Assembly (NCBI RefSeq): GCF_022919835.1
Contig: NZ_CP095074.1
Coordinates: 1,612,001 to 1,676,000 of the forward strand
Source of the DNA: Halobacillus shinanisalinarum
Lineage (GTDB): Bacteria; Bacillota; Bacilli; Bacillales; Halobacillaceae
Reading direction: 5' to 3'
Length of the DNA stretch: 64,000 bases
Part shown: positions 35,185 through 44,439 of the stretch, piece by piece
Position numbering within the stretch: position 1 is the first letter of the stretch
Layout: each line of letters starts with the position of its first letter
The notes under the pieces: model-generated
Databases searched by the model: none
What the model saw: only the letters and a program-made list of their open reading frames with translations
What the model was told of the DNA's origin: nothing
Translations under genes and position numbers: made by a program

Positions 35185-36453
35185 TTATTTTGTTAAGAAT
35201 AAGGATAGCTCTGGGAAAATAACGATAAAGGCAAGCACCAGAACCATTAAAAAGAAGAACGGCATGACACCTCGAACAACTTCCCCCACTTTCTCCTTAG
35301 AAATCCCACTAACAACAAATAAGTTTAGTCCCACCGGAGGCGTGATCATGGCCAGTTCCAAATTGATCGTGAGAATAATGGCAAAATGGATTGGACTAAT
35401 ATTGAAAAGTGCCAATATAGGCAGGAAAATGGGTACTGTTATTAAAATAATTGCTGCTGATTCTAAGAACATCCCCATAATGAATATCAACAAGTTCACA
35501 GCAATTAAGAAAATCCATTTATTTGCCACATTAGCGTTCATCCATGCAGACAGATCTTGAGGAACTTGAGCAATTGTCAAAAACATACCAAATACTACTG
35601 CTGAAGCTATAATTAAATAAATCATCGCAGTGATATTAACCGACTCGTTGACCATGTATCTGAATTTTTTAAAGTCCAATTCCTTATATATAAATACAGA
35701 AACAACAAATGCATATAAACTGGCAAGGAAAGAAGCCTCCGTGGGTGTAACAACCCCACCATAGATTCCACCTAAAATAAGTATTGGAAGTAAAAAACCC
35801 CAGATGGCTTTTAAACTTTTTCTCCCCCGGTCCGACCATGATTGTTTCGGAAGAGAACCATAATTATGGACTTTTGCATAAATAACTGCAGATACTACAA
35901 GCATTCCACCTAGTAGAATTCCAGGAACAATACCAGCCATAAACAATTCACTAATAGACTCCTCTGCAACTACTCCATATAGGATTAGCGGAATAGAAGG
36001 TGGGATTAAAATCCCTAATGTACCGGCGCAAGCGATAAGTCCCATAGCATAACGCTTTTCATACCCTGCATTTACGAGACCTGGGATCATAATACTCCCA
36101 ATTGCAGCAGCCGTCGCTGGGCTCGAACCTGATATAGCCGCAAAAATCATACAAGCAAGAATTGTTACAACTGCAAGTCCGCCGCGCAAATGACCGACCC
36201 ATGCTTTTAGTGCCTCAATCAAATGACGTGATATCCCTCCTTTGGACATGATTATCCCTGTAAATACAAATCCTGGGATAGCCATTAAGGAAACGTGAGT
36301 TAATTGGCTGAACATTTTTTGAATTACCGTATACATTGTAAAGTCAATCATGTTAAGTGCCAGAATGCTTGATAAACCAAGACTAATTGCTACTGGGACA
36401 CGAATAATACAAAGCACAATGAATGACAAGAATAAGGCTAAGACAGGACTCAT
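35185..36453 (-). CDS. dctM: TRAP transporter large membrane subunit (DctM)
   Basis: 422 residues with about 12 membrane helices. DctM motifs include MFSQLTHVSLMAIPGFVFTG, AAISGSSPATAAAIGSIMIP, GTLGILIPPSIPLILYGVVA and ITPPVGLNLFVVSGIS. It overlaps dctQ by 4 nt. Together with DctQ and the DctP lipoprotein encoded at 39816 it forms a sodium-driven, high-affinity importer for a carboxylate. The neighbours suggest C4/C5 hydroxy-dicarboxylates. Confidence 0.93.
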   Translation of the reverse strand: MSPVLALFLSFIVLCIIRVPVAISLGLSSILALNMIDFTMYTVIQKMFSQLTHVSLMAIPGFVFTGIIMSKGGISRHLIEALKAWVGHLRGGLAVVTILACMIFAAISGSSPATAAAIGSIMIPGLVNAGYEKRYAMGLIACAGTLGILIPPSIPLILYGVVAEESISELFMAGIVPGILLGGMLVVSAVIYAKVHNYGSLPKQSWSDRGRKSLKAIWGFLLPILILGGIYGGVVTPTEASFLASLYAFVVSVFIYKELDFKKFRYMVNESVNITAMIYLIIASAVVFGMFLTIAQVPQDLSAWMNANVANKWIFLIAVNLLIFIMGMFLESAAIILITVPIFLPILALFNISPIHFAIILTINLELAMITPPVGLNLFVVSGISKEKVGEVVRGVMPFFFLMVLVLAFIVIFPELSLFLTK

Positions 36454-36998
36454 ACTGATACCTCCTTCTTCTCATCTGATACATATTCCTCGTGCTCCAA
36501 ATGATTTAACTCTCCAACTATTTCTTTTTCATCTCCAATAACTGCTCTAAAGGTTTTAGTCACAAAGTATATAGCTAACAATACCATTGAAATCGGCAGG
36601 ATTAGGTAGGTAATCCAAATTGGAATTCCTAGGGCGACTGTTACGTATCCGTTTTCTAACTCGCTCATTACTATTTTCCAGCCTGAGATTAGCATAAAGA
36701 TTGAAAAACCAATACCAATTAAATTACCCAAAACTGCCGTAACACGTTTTATTTGAAATGGAAGCCGGTCATAAACAACATCAACAGCAATATGATGGTT
36801 TTCTTTTAACGCCCTTCCAAAACCAATAAATATGGCCCAAGGTAATAAAATACTCACAACCTCTAGCAATCCAAATTGTGGAGAGTTAAGTACATAGCGC
36901 ATAAAAACGCCATATAGCATAATAATAACCGCACTCAAAAATAAACTAGCTGTTATAAGTTCTTCTATTCTATCCAACCACTTTAATAGATTTTTCAT
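36450..36998 (-). CDS. dctQ: TRAP transporter small membrane subunit (DctQ)
   Basis: 182 residues with four membrane helices and the DctQ signature WLDRIEELITASLFLSAVII then MRYVLNSPQFGLLEVVSILL, followed by GFGRALKENHHIAVDVVYDR. It is the first gene of the membrane-subunit operon; a cre-like site lies about 80 bp upstream. Its C-terminal tail is unusually acidic (EKEIVGELNHLEHEEYVSDE). Confidence 0.92.
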   Translation of the reverse strand: MKNLLKWLDRIEELITASLFLSAVIIMLYGVFMRYVLNSPQFGLLEVVSILLPWAIFIGFGRALKENHHIAVDVVYDRLPFQIKRVTAVLGNLIGIGFSIFMLISGWKIVMSELENGYVTVALGIPIWITYLILPISMVLLAIYFVTKTFRAVIGDEKEIVGELNHLEHEEYVSDEKKEVSV

Positions 36999-37078
36999 AA
37001 AATCCCCCTTATAGGCTTAATTATCTGACTAGCATGTTTGGAAAGAAAAAAATTTATAAATCACTATCAAAACCACTA

Positions 37079-37092
37079 AGTAACCGCTTTCA
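37079..37092 (-). promoter_or_regulatory. cre-like CcpA site upstream of dctQ
   Basis: TGAAAGCGGTTACT on the minus strand closely fits the cre consensus and sits about 80 bp before the dctQ start. It suggests glucose repression of the TRAP transporter and of the downstream lyase and fumarase genes. Confidence 0.55.
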
Positions 37093-37212
37093 AAATAGTA
37101 AATTTAATCTATTACCTCCCTCCTTTTTTAGAATGTTATAATTATTTGAACATTCTTAAAAGTTTTAGTAGGTAAAAAAAAGCTTTTGTAAGTAAAAAAA
37201 TTGATGAAGAGA

Positions 37213-37938
37213 TTAAGAAAGATCGGCTTTTAGGTAAGGCGTAATTAAACCTGTTTTTTCATAATTGACTTCATACATATGAATGGGACGGCCAGTTTTT
37301 TTATAGTGAAGATTTACTGAAACCATTTCAATCTCCGTGAGGAATTTCAAATATTTACGAGTTGATACGCGAGAAACACCTATTTCTTCCGCCAACATAG
37401 CTGTAGTAAACGGCTTTTTATTACCTTCAATTATATTTTCAACTACAATTTGGAGTGTTTCTCTTGTCAGGCCTTTTGGTAGAGATTCACATTGTTCCAT
37501 CAGTTTATTTTGTCGTAATAATTGGTTATCAAGCTCATCCTGTACCATAACTTTTTGTTGACTTATCAATTCATACTCATTCTTATAATTTTTTAGCGCA
37601 CTACTAAATCGTTCAAATTCAAAAGGCTTGATCAAATAATCTACCACGCCTAAACGGAGAACAGATTTAATGTTTTGAATATCGCTTGCTGCCGAAATAA
37701 CAATTGCATCCACACACTGATCTTCTTTCCTTATATCCACCAAAAGGTCAATTCCGTTATTACCTGGCATAAAAATATCAAGCAGTACAAGTTCAATTTC
37801 CCCTTTTTTAATCCATTCCATCGCCTCGGTTGTATTTTTAGCAACACCTGCGCATTCAAATCCTTTGACAGCACGCAAATAACTTTTGTTAATTTCCGCC
37901 ACCATAGGATCGTCCTCCACTATTAACACTTTGATCAT
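37213..37938 (-). CDS. CitB/DcuR/MalR-type response regulator
   Basis: 241 residues. The receiver domain (1-120) has the acidic pair in LIVEDDPMVAEINKSYL, the phospho-acceptor D in ELVLLDIFMPGNNGIDLL and the conserved K in VVDYLIKPFEFERF. The C-terminal domain has the helix-turn-helix MLAEEIGVSRVSTRKYLKFL of the CitT/DctR group. Its gene overlaps the sensor kinase gene by 4 nt. These systems sense extracellular C4 dicarboxylates or citrate and switch on transport genes, so dctQM and dctP are the natural targets. Confidence 0.92.
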   Translation of the reverse strand: MIKVLIVEDDPMVAEINKSYLRAVKGFECAGVAKNTTEAMEWIKKGEIELVLLDIFMPGNNGIDLLVDIRKEDQCVDAIVISAASDIQNIKSVLRLGVVDYLIKPFEFERFSSALKNYKNEYELISQQKVMVQDELDNQLLRQNKLMEQCESLPKGLTRETLQIVVENIIEGNKKPFTTAMLAEEIGVSRVSTRKYLKFLTEIEMVSVNLHYKKTGRPIHMYEVNYEKTGLITPYLKADLS

Positions 37939-39539
37939 GCTGATTCCTCCTTACTTTTATATGGAATTTCTACAGAAAACATTGTGTACTCGTCATTAGT
38001 AAACAATTCAATATCTCCCCCCAAGTTTTTTGCAGTTTTTCTTACAAGAAACAGTCCATATCCCCTATTTTCACCTTTCGTAGAGAACCCTTTATTAAAT
38101 ATTTCATCGCGGATCTCAACTGGTATCCCACCCTTATGATCTACGACATCAAAAAACAGGAACTCACCATCATAATCAATTAAAACGTCAATATTTTTGT
38201 TACTAAATTCTTGAACAGCTTCAATAGAGTTATCAATTAAATTGCCAATCACAGTAATAATCTCATCCATGGTTGCAGGACTATTAGGTTCCGGTAAAAC
38301 TGAGTCGCCTTGAACATTCAGTGTCACCCCCTGCTCGCGGGCATAGCTCATTTTACTTAACAAAAAACCAGCCAATATAGGATCTTTTATAAATCTTGAA
38401 ATAGTATCGATTTCTAGTTGATGATTCTCAGTTAATTGATGAATGTATGAAGTAAGTTTCTTATATTCGCCAATATGTACCATTCCTAAAATGACATGAA
38501 GTTTGTTCATAAATTCATGGCTTTTCACTCGCAATGCTTCTGCATACAACTTTACTCCGGTTAGTTGCTCAGCAAGATGCTTTAACTCTGTTTTGTCTCT
38601 AAAAGTAGCAATAGCTCCTACAATTTGTCCGTCTACCTTCACGGGAACTCGATTAACTACAAACGTCACACCTTCAATATTTCGTTCCTGGTCAAACTCT
38701 TTTTTACCATTCACTAGAACATTCGCTAAACGCGAAAATGGCATATATTCTTCTATTGTCAACCCCACTGGATTACCATGGATGCCAGCTTTCTCAAACA
38801 TACGAACAGCTTCAGCATTTGCTATTACGATTTCCCTATCCTGATTTACAGCTACTATTCCTTCTCTAACGGACTCAATCATGGCGCTCCTTTCTTGCAA
38901 AATACCCGCGATTTCGTATGGCTCGAGACCGAACAAAATTCGCTTTACCCGGTTCGCTAAAAAAAGAGCTCCGATAATTCCAACTACTATTCCAAGACCA
39001 ATCCCTACATAGATAATCCGCTGACTTTTCTTCACTACACTATTAACTTTATTTAATAGGATCCCAACAGACACTGCACCAATCTGTTCACCTTCAAAAC
39101 TGTAAATTGGTTCAAAGGCTCTCAATGAATTACCTAAAGTCCCCTCTGCAATCGATATATATTCTTCCCCCTCTAAAGCCCGCTTCTCATCTCCGCCAAC
39201 GAAATGCTCTCCTATTTTCCATGAATCTGGGTGTGACTTTCGAATCCCCTGCATATCGATGACCACGATAAAGCGAACATTAGTTAATTCTCTTATCTTT
39301 TCTGCAAACTGTTGCAGTGCATCTTCCTCTTCTTTAAATTGAAGTCCCTTAATCACAATTGGAGAATGTCCGACCATACGGGCCACATTTAATGTCTTCT
39401 CGGATAGGTCTTTCCTCGTTTGATCCGCGACTTCTTCACTAATTAAGAAGCCCGTCACCCCGAAAGCTAAAATTAATACTATACAAACAAACCAAACAAT
39501 AGCAGCATGCAAACTTAAATATTTTCTGCCAAACTTCAA
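37935..39539 (-). CDS. CitA/DcuS/MalK-type sensor histidine kinase
   Basis: 534 residues from a TTG start after an AGGGGGG site. Layout: membrane helix ~12-34, extracellular sCache/PASp sensor ~35-170 (NVRFIVVIDMQGIRKSHPDS, with GEHFVGGDEKRALEG, and AEGTLGNSLRAFEPIYSFEG), second helix ~172-195, cytoplasmic PAS ~215-320, and kinase core with the phospho-histidine in LRVKSHEFMNKLHVILGMVH and the N-box GNLIDNSIEAVQEFS. The sensor fold binds di- and tricarboxylates directly in CitA and DcuS. It is divergent from dctP. Confidence 0.92.
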   Translation of the reverse strand: MKFGRKYLSLHAAIVWFVCIVLILAFGVTGFLISEEVADQTRKDLSEKTLNVARMVGHSPIVIKGLQFKEEEDALQQFAEKIRELTNVRFIVVIDMQGIRKSHPDSWKIGEHFVGGDEKRALEGEEYISIAEGTLGNSLRAFEPIYSFEGEQIGAVSVGILLNKVNSVVKKSQRIIYVGIGLGIVVGIIGALFLANRVKRILFGLEPYEIAGILQERSAMIESVREGIVAVNQDREIVIANAEAVRMFEKAGIHGNPVGLTIEEYMPFSRLANVLVNGKKEFDQERNIEGVTFVVNRVPVKVDGQIVGAIATFRDKTELKHLAEQLTGVKLYAEALRVKSHEFMNKLHVILGMVHIGEYKKLTSYIHQLTENHQLEIDTISRFIKDPILAGFLLSKMSYAREQGVTLNVQGDSVLPEPNSPATMDEIITVIGNLIDNSIEAVQEFSNKNIDVLIDYDGEFLFFDVVDHKGGIPVEIRDEIFNKGFSTKGENRGYGLFLVRKTAKNLGGDIELFTNDEYTMFSVEIPYKSKEESA

Positions 39540-39562
39540 AGAACCCCCCCTAAATGTTAAGT

Positions 39563-39596
39563 GGATATTGTATCCAATCTGATGAAAGCGTTTGCT
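39563..39596 (+). promoter_or_regulatory. Composite regulon operator plus cre site, site 3
   Basis: GGATATTGTATCCAA (39563-39577), then 5 bp, then TGAAAGCGTTTGCT (39583-39596), a CcpA cre-like element. It lies between the sensor kinase and dctP genes, about 220 bp before the dctP start. The arrangement matches site 2 in order and orientation relative to the downstream gene. Confidence 0.65.
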
Positions 39597-39815
39597 AAAT
39601 TAAATGCATATTCACTTATTTTAATTACAAAATCATTTCTTTACCTACAGAAACTATTAAGTCTTTTCAGAATATTATAACATATTAACATGAACTAGGA
39701 GGTGGTAATTTAGTTAGGCACCTTAATGTCAATCGTTATTTTTGAAAGCGCTTTAGATTCTTCTATTTACTTAGTCAAGAGCAGTTTTTACAAATCTAAA
39801 GGGGGATTATCCAGC

Positions 39816-40868
39816 ATGTACCATGTCAAAAAAGCAACGTTTACTTTATTAGGAATTATCCTTGTTCTTACTCTCGCGGCCTGTGGAGGATCCAGCGAAT
39901 CATCCTCTACCAGTGAAGGCGATGGTGGTAGTAGCGGTGTACAAGAAATGACCATAAAGATCTCCCATGTAGTCGCGGAGAACACACCTAAACACCAGGC
40001 AGCTTTAGCAATGGCCAAGAATATTGAAGAAAACTCTGATGGAAAAGTCAAAGTACAGGTTTATCCAAACGGCCAGTTATTTGATGATAAAACTGAAGTT
40101 AAAAACCTTCAAGCTAACAACGTTCAGTTTATTATTCCAGATATGTCAAAAATGGTTGGGATGAATCCTGCATTCAATGTCCCCTCATTACCGTTTATGT
40201 TCAGCAGTAATGAAGCAGCCTACAGCTTTTGGGACGGTGAAAAAGGTCAAGAGATATTTCAAAGCCTTGAAAGTGAAGGAATTATCGGTTTAAGAATGTG
40301 GCCAAATGGACCAAAACAAATTACAAATACTGTTCGTCCTATAAAAGCTCCTGAAGATCTCCAAGGTTTAAAAATACGCGTTCAAGGTGGTCAAGTTCTT
40401 GCATCGCTTTTTAAAACACTTGATGCAGGTCCTTTACAATTACCATTCGGACAACTGTACACCGCACTTGAACAAGGGACAGTAGACGGCCAGGTTAACA
40501 CATTTAGTAATATTTCTACCAAAAAACTCGGGGATGTGCAAAAATACATCACAACAAATTGGGGAGCAGCCAGAGTGGATTATGCCATGCTCACGAACAA
40601 GGAATTTTGGGAAGGTTTAAACGAAGAAACTAAAAAAATAGTACAAGCAGGTATTGACCACGGAACAGAAGTAGCTCGCTCCAAAGCTGAACAACTAAAT
40701 CAAGAAGCATTCAAAAAAATCAAGGAACGTGGAAAAATGGATATTTACGAACTTTCTGCTGAAGAAAGAAGTGTCTTTCAAGAAGCATTACAACCAGTTT
40801 ATGATGAATTTAGAGAGGAAATTGGGGCTGACGTTATTAAAGCCGCAAAGGAATCGTCTGCTGAATAA
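39816..40868 (+). CDS. dctP: TRAP transporter substrate-binding lipoprotein (DctP)
   Basis: 350 residues from the ATG at 39816 (AAAGGGGG upstream); longer in-frame starts would put 30 residues before the signal. A lipoprotein signal is clear: FTLLGIILVLTLAACGGSSE, lipidated C at about 22. The body is DctP-like (ISHVVAENTPKHQAALAMAK, LKIRVQGGQVLASLFKTLDA, QLPFGQLYTALEQGTVDGQV) with the conserved arginine that binds the substrate carboxylate in LKIRVQ. It is separated from dctQM by the two-component genes but belongs with them functionally. Confidence 0.92.
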   Translation: MYHVKKATFTLLGIILVLTLAACGGSSESSSTSEGDGGSSGVQEMTIKISHVVAENTPKHQAALAMAKNIEENSDGKVKVQVYPNGQLFDDKTEVKNLQANNVQFIIPDMSKMVGMNPAFNVPSLPFMFSSNEAAYSFWDGEKGQEIFQSLESEGIIGLRMWPNGPKQITNTVRPIKAPEDLQGLKIRVQGGQVLASLFKTLDAGPLQLPFGQLYTALEQGTVDGQVNTFSNISTKKLGDVQKYITTNWGAARVDYAMLTNKEFWEGLNEETKKIVQAGIDHGTEVARSKAEQLNQEAFKKIKERGKMDIYELSAEERSVFQEALQPVYDEFREEIGADVIKAAKESSAE

Positions 40869-40878
40869 TTTCTCTACT

Positions 40879-40921
40879 ATTGAACTGAAAAGCGTTTAAA
40901 TTAAGCGTTTTTCAGTTCAAT
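40879..40921 (+). terminator. Hairpin between dctP and the tartrate dehydrogenase gene
   Basis: ATTGAACTGAAAAGCG pairs with CGTTTTTCAGTTCAAT around a short loop, 10 bp after the dctP stop. The following T-rich run (ACATTTTTG) suggests partial termination or transcript stabilisation, since the next gene starts only 25 bp later. Confidence 0.6.
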
Positions 40922-40945
40922 ACATTTTTGAAAGGAGATTGGTCT

Positions 40946-42004
40946 ATGAAAAATTATCAAATAGCTACTATTCCTGGAGATGGAATTGGAAAAGAAGTTG
41001 TACCAGCTGCATTAAATGTTCTACATACAATTGCTGATGTTCATGGTGGATTGTCATTTGTAAGCACAGAGTTTCCCTGGAGTTGTGATTATTATGCAGA
41101 GCATGGCAAAATGATGCCTGAAAACGGAATGGAAACATTACAAAGTTTTGAAGCTATTTTTCTCGGGGCAATCGGCAACCCATCCATAGTTGCAGATCAT
41201 ATCTCACTATGGGATTTGTTATTAAAAATTAGACGCTCCTGCGAACAATCTATCAATATTAGGCCCGCTAAATATTTTAAAGGTCTCCGTTCTCCCCTAA
41301 CTAATCCAAATGATTTCGATCTCATTGTTGTCAGGGAAAATAGTGAAGGTGAATATAGTGAGATTGGTGGGAGAATTCACAAAAACGAAAATGAAATGGC
41401 AATACAGAATGCAGTCTTTACTAGAAGAGGCTGCGAGTCAGCTATGCGTTATGCATTTAATTTGGCTAAAAAGAGAAATAAATATCTAACTAGTGCAACC
41501 AAATCAAATGGCATTTTTCACACCATGCCCTTTTGGGATTCAATATTCAATGATATCAAAAAAGATTATCCAGATATTGAAACAGAATCATCTCATATTG
41601 ATGCTTTATCTGCCTTTTTTGTAACGCAACCGGAAAAATTTGACGTTATTGTTGCCAGTAATTTATTTGGTGATATTTTAACCGATATTGGAGGTGCTGT
41701 AATGGGAAGCATTGGTATCGCTCCAGCAGCCAACATTAATTTAAGTGGCAAATACCCATCAATGTTTGAACCAGTACACGGGTCTGCACCAGATATTTAC
41801 GGGAAGGGAATTGCCAATCCAATAGGGCAAATATGGACTGCCAAAATGATGCTCGATCATTTTAACGAGGAAGAATTGGGTCAAAAACTCTTGGATATCA
41901 TTGAAGAAGTAACAGCTGACAACATAAAAACCTCTGACATAGGTGGGAATTCCACTACACTGGAGGTTTCAAATGAGATATGCAACCGACTGAAGGCTCT
42001 TTAA
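40946..42004 (+). CDS. Tartrate dehydrogenase / D-malate dehydrogenase (isopropylmalate dehydrogenase-like)
   Basis: 352 residues from the ATG at 40946, 8 nt after AAAGGAG. Signatures are IATIPGDGIGKEVVPAALNV, FLGAIGNPSIVADHISLWDL, INIRPAKYFKGLRSP, VVRENSEGEYSEIGGR, the metal aspartates in VIVASNLFGDILTDIGGAVM and FEPVHGSAPDIYGKGIANPI. The W in SLWDLLLKIRR and the SEGEYSE loop fit the TtuC/DmlA branch rather than LeuB. These enzymes oxidise tartrates and decarboxylate D-malate with NAD+, Mn2+ and K+. With tarD and the ttdAB-like genes it could cover all tartrate stereoisomers. Confidence 0.88.
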   Translation: MKNYQIATIPGDGIGKEVVPAALNVLHTIADVHGGLSFVSTEFPWSCDYYAEHGKMMPENGMETLQSFEAIFLGAIGNPSIVADHISLWDLLLKIRRSCEQSINIRPAKYFKGLRSPLTNPNDFDLIVVRENSEGEYSEIGGRIHKNENEMAIQNAVFTRRGCESAMRYAFNLAKKRNKYLTSATKSNGIFHTMPFWDSIFNDIKKDYPDIETESSHIDALSAFFVTQPEKFDVIVASNLFGDILTDIGGAVMGSIGIAPAANINLSGKYPSMFEPVHGSAPDIYGKGIANPIGQIWTAKMMLDHFNEEELGQKLLDIIEEVTADNIKTSDIGGNSTTLEVSNEICNRLKAL

Positions 42005-42092
42005 TAAATTTGGAAGGATTAATCTTGCACTTTATATTTCAAACCTAAATAGAGAATTTAATAAATGTAACATTGATTGCCTTAATAGTGGC

Positions 42093-42224
42093 GATAATAC
42101 GCATAAAAAAATAGACACCCTGTCTCACAAAAAACGGGGAGTGTCTATTTTTACGAATAGCATTGCCCTAATCAAGAGCAACTATCTAGGGGATCACAGT
42201 TGACGCTGTGATCTCCTTTTCTTA
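42093..42224. repeat. Dispersed triple-hairpin repeat, copy B
   Basis: Related to 12331-12460. Here all three stems are well kept: AAAAATAGACAC ... GTGTCTATTTTT, TTGCCCT ... AGAGCAA (one mismatch), and GATCACAG ... CTGTGATC. No transposase remains are next to it. It fills most of the 328-bp gap between the tartrate dehydrogenase and Nudix genes and may serve as a terminator for both. Confidence 0.7.
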
Positions 42225-42332
42225 TGTGTATCCTGTTTCTGATTTCATTATACTATGTTTTTCACAAAAATTAAATGAAATAGTCAAGCTAACGTCGAGT
42301 AATTTTTTCACCTATATCCCCATTGACCAATT

Positions 42333-42872
42333 TCAACCATCCAAACACCGATACCGCAGAACCGCCGCAAGCCCCGCTCCATGTCTGAAGTCACCACTTC
42401 CAATCAGCTCGTACAACTCATCCATCTTAACAAGCTCCATCTCAATCTCTTCACTCGGTTCAAGCTCCTGCTCCCCAGCCTTATAAATACCCTTCGCTGC
42501 AAAAAGGTGAATCGCTTCAGAAGTGGATCCCGCAGAAGGGTGAACAAACCCAAGATTAGCCCATTGCTCCGCCTGATATCCAGTTTCCTCAAGCAATTCG
42601 CGTTTGGCTGTCGCAAGCGGTGGATCTTGACCATCAATCGCACCTGCGGGCAGTTCCAATTCCCATTGCCTGACCGCATGACGATATTGCTTGAGCACAA
42701 TCACCTGACTATCCTCTGTCAGGGCCAACACACAAACACCGTGTGGAAAACTCACATAGGAAAATTCCATCTCATCCTCATTTGAGAGTTGAACTTGCTC
42801 TTTTTTCACGGTAAATTTACTCACTTCAACATTCTGTGATTCGATCACTTTCCATGGTTGTTCTTTAGTCAT
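42333..42872 (-). CDS. Nudix hydrolase (ADP-ribose pyrophosphatase-like)
   Basis: 179 residues. The Nudix box is GAIDGQDPPLATAKRELLEE followed by TG, with D in place of the usual first E; the REL-x-EE core is intact. The preceding QYRHAVRQWELELPAGA is typical of the NudF/ADP-ribose pyrophosphatase branch. It would hydrolyse ADP-ribose or related nucleoside diphosphates to AMP plus a sugar phosphate. It stands alone, with AAAGGAG before its ATG. A degraded partial copy lies at 19764-19870. Confidence 0.87.
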   Translation of the reverse strand: MTKEQPWKVIESQNVEVSKFTVKKEQVQLSNEDEMEFSYVSFPHGVCVLALTEDSQVIVLKQYRHAVRQWELELPAGAIDGQDPPLATAKRELLEETGYQAEQWANLGFVHPSAGSTSEAIHLFAAKGIYKAGEQELEPSEEIEMELVKMDELYELIGSGDFRHGAGLAAVLRYRCLDG

Positions 42873-42958
42873 AGTGAACTCCTTTTAACACATGATGATG
42901 ACTTACATTCTCCTGTCATCATTCCCTCTATGTCAACTAAGGGATCCTGGAACCTAAC

Positions 42959-43003
42959 AAAAAATACTCCCCCTCTTTATCAAAAGAAGCAGGCAGTATT
43001 TTT
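42959..43003 (-). terminator. Terminator of the YfcC-type carrier gene
   Basis: On the minus strand AAAAATACTGCC pairs with a GGGAGTATTTTTT arm around a 20-nt loop, starting a few bases after the stop codon at 43009. Confidence 0.6.
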
Positions 43004-43008
43004 CTCAC

Positions 43009-44439
43009 TTAGTAATTCGGTCCCCAGCCAATCAACACCCCGATCGCCAAGAACACCATCGACAACACATACCACATAGCAATTAGCGGCAACATAAACC
43101 GAACCCACGTCGTCCACGGCACCCCGCCAATCGCCAGACAAGCCAACAGCACACCGGAAGCAGGAGTAATACTATTCATAAATCCATCAGACAACTGATA
43201 AGCTGTCACCGCCACCTGGCGAGGAACTTCCATAAGATCTGCCAGTGGTGTCAGGATCGGCATCATCACGACCGCATTTCCACTACCCGACGATACGAGC
43301 AAGGCGAAAAGGGAGTTTCCAATAAACATGGCAATCGCACCGAAGACGGAGGAGAAGGGCTCCATCGCCAAAGCCAGCCAGTGGACGATGGTATCAAGAA
43401 TTTCACCGTTCTGCATCACAAGGACGATAGCTCTGGCTAGTCCGATAATTAAGGCCCATAGACAAGGTTTTTGGCACCACCCATGAATTCTTTGACAACA
43501 AAATTGGGCGACATTTTTGCAATAATCCCGGTTCCAACTGTGATAATAAGAAAAATAGCGGCCATGTGGTTGAGTGACCAGCCGAATTGCAGTGCCCCTA
43601 CAATGTAGAATACAATTGCTAAGACGACAAAAGACAGAATCCATTTATGCGTGCCAGTAAATTTCTGGTGAACATTCTCGTCCACTTTTTCATCGCCTTT
43701 TGGAAAGCGATTGGCCCCCATCAGACTCTTCGCTGGGTCATTTTTCACTCTCTTGATATACCAAAGAATATAAGAGATGGTTACGGCAAAAATCACAATA
43801 GTCATGATCGATCTGAATAGAATACCGGAATACAAAGGAAGTCCGGCAATGTCCTGGGCAATCAACACGGTAAACGGACTCATAAATGACGTATTAAATC
43901 CGACGTATGCCGTCAACTTGATGATCGCCACACCAGCGATCGCGTCTAAATCGAGCGCCTTGGCGAGGACGATCCCAATCGGAATAAAGGCAATAACCGC
44001 ATTAGATATCGCGCCGGTGAGACCGCCAATCATGAGTAGAATCCCAACGAATAGGACAAGTACATGTTCGCGATTTTTTGTCTTGTTTACAGCTTTCATA
44101 ATCGAAGCATTGATGGCTCCTGTTGATTCAATGACGGCGAAGGTTCCTCCTATAATTAAGACTAAGAAAATGATTCCAGCTGTCTCGACCATGCCATTTT
44201 GAATCGATAAAAAGAAATCCATTATTCCCGTTGGATCTCCATCAACGGAATGAAAACTGTCTGGAACGACCACTGTAATATCTCCCTGTTCCACTCGTTC
44301 AAATGCGCCTGATGGCAGGATGTACGTTGCAATAGCCGCAAGCAACATAATCAGCAGCATAATGATATAGGCATCAGGCATTGCCCACTTCTTCTTTTGT
44401 TTCAAAGATGGTTGGTGCTTCCGTTGTTCAATCGCCATG
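43009..44439 (-). pseudogene. YfcC/DcuC-family carrier, single frameshift
   Basis: The first frame runs from the ATG at 44439 (AAGGAGG 9 nt upstream) through AMPDAYIIMLLIMLLAAIA, GTFAVIESTGAINASIMKAV and KEFMGGAKNLVYG, then stops. The next frame goes on ALIIGLARAIVLVMQNGEIL, GSGNAVVMMPILTPLADLM and SDGFMNSITPASGVLLACLA to 43009. The break is at a CCC run (43455-43457); one more C would join both into a ~476-residue, 12-helix protein. The family includes peptide, arginine and C4-dicarboxylate carriers. It is divergent from rpiR and the M20 amidohydrolase, which suggests uptake of the compound that enzyme cleaves. Confidence 0.82.
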
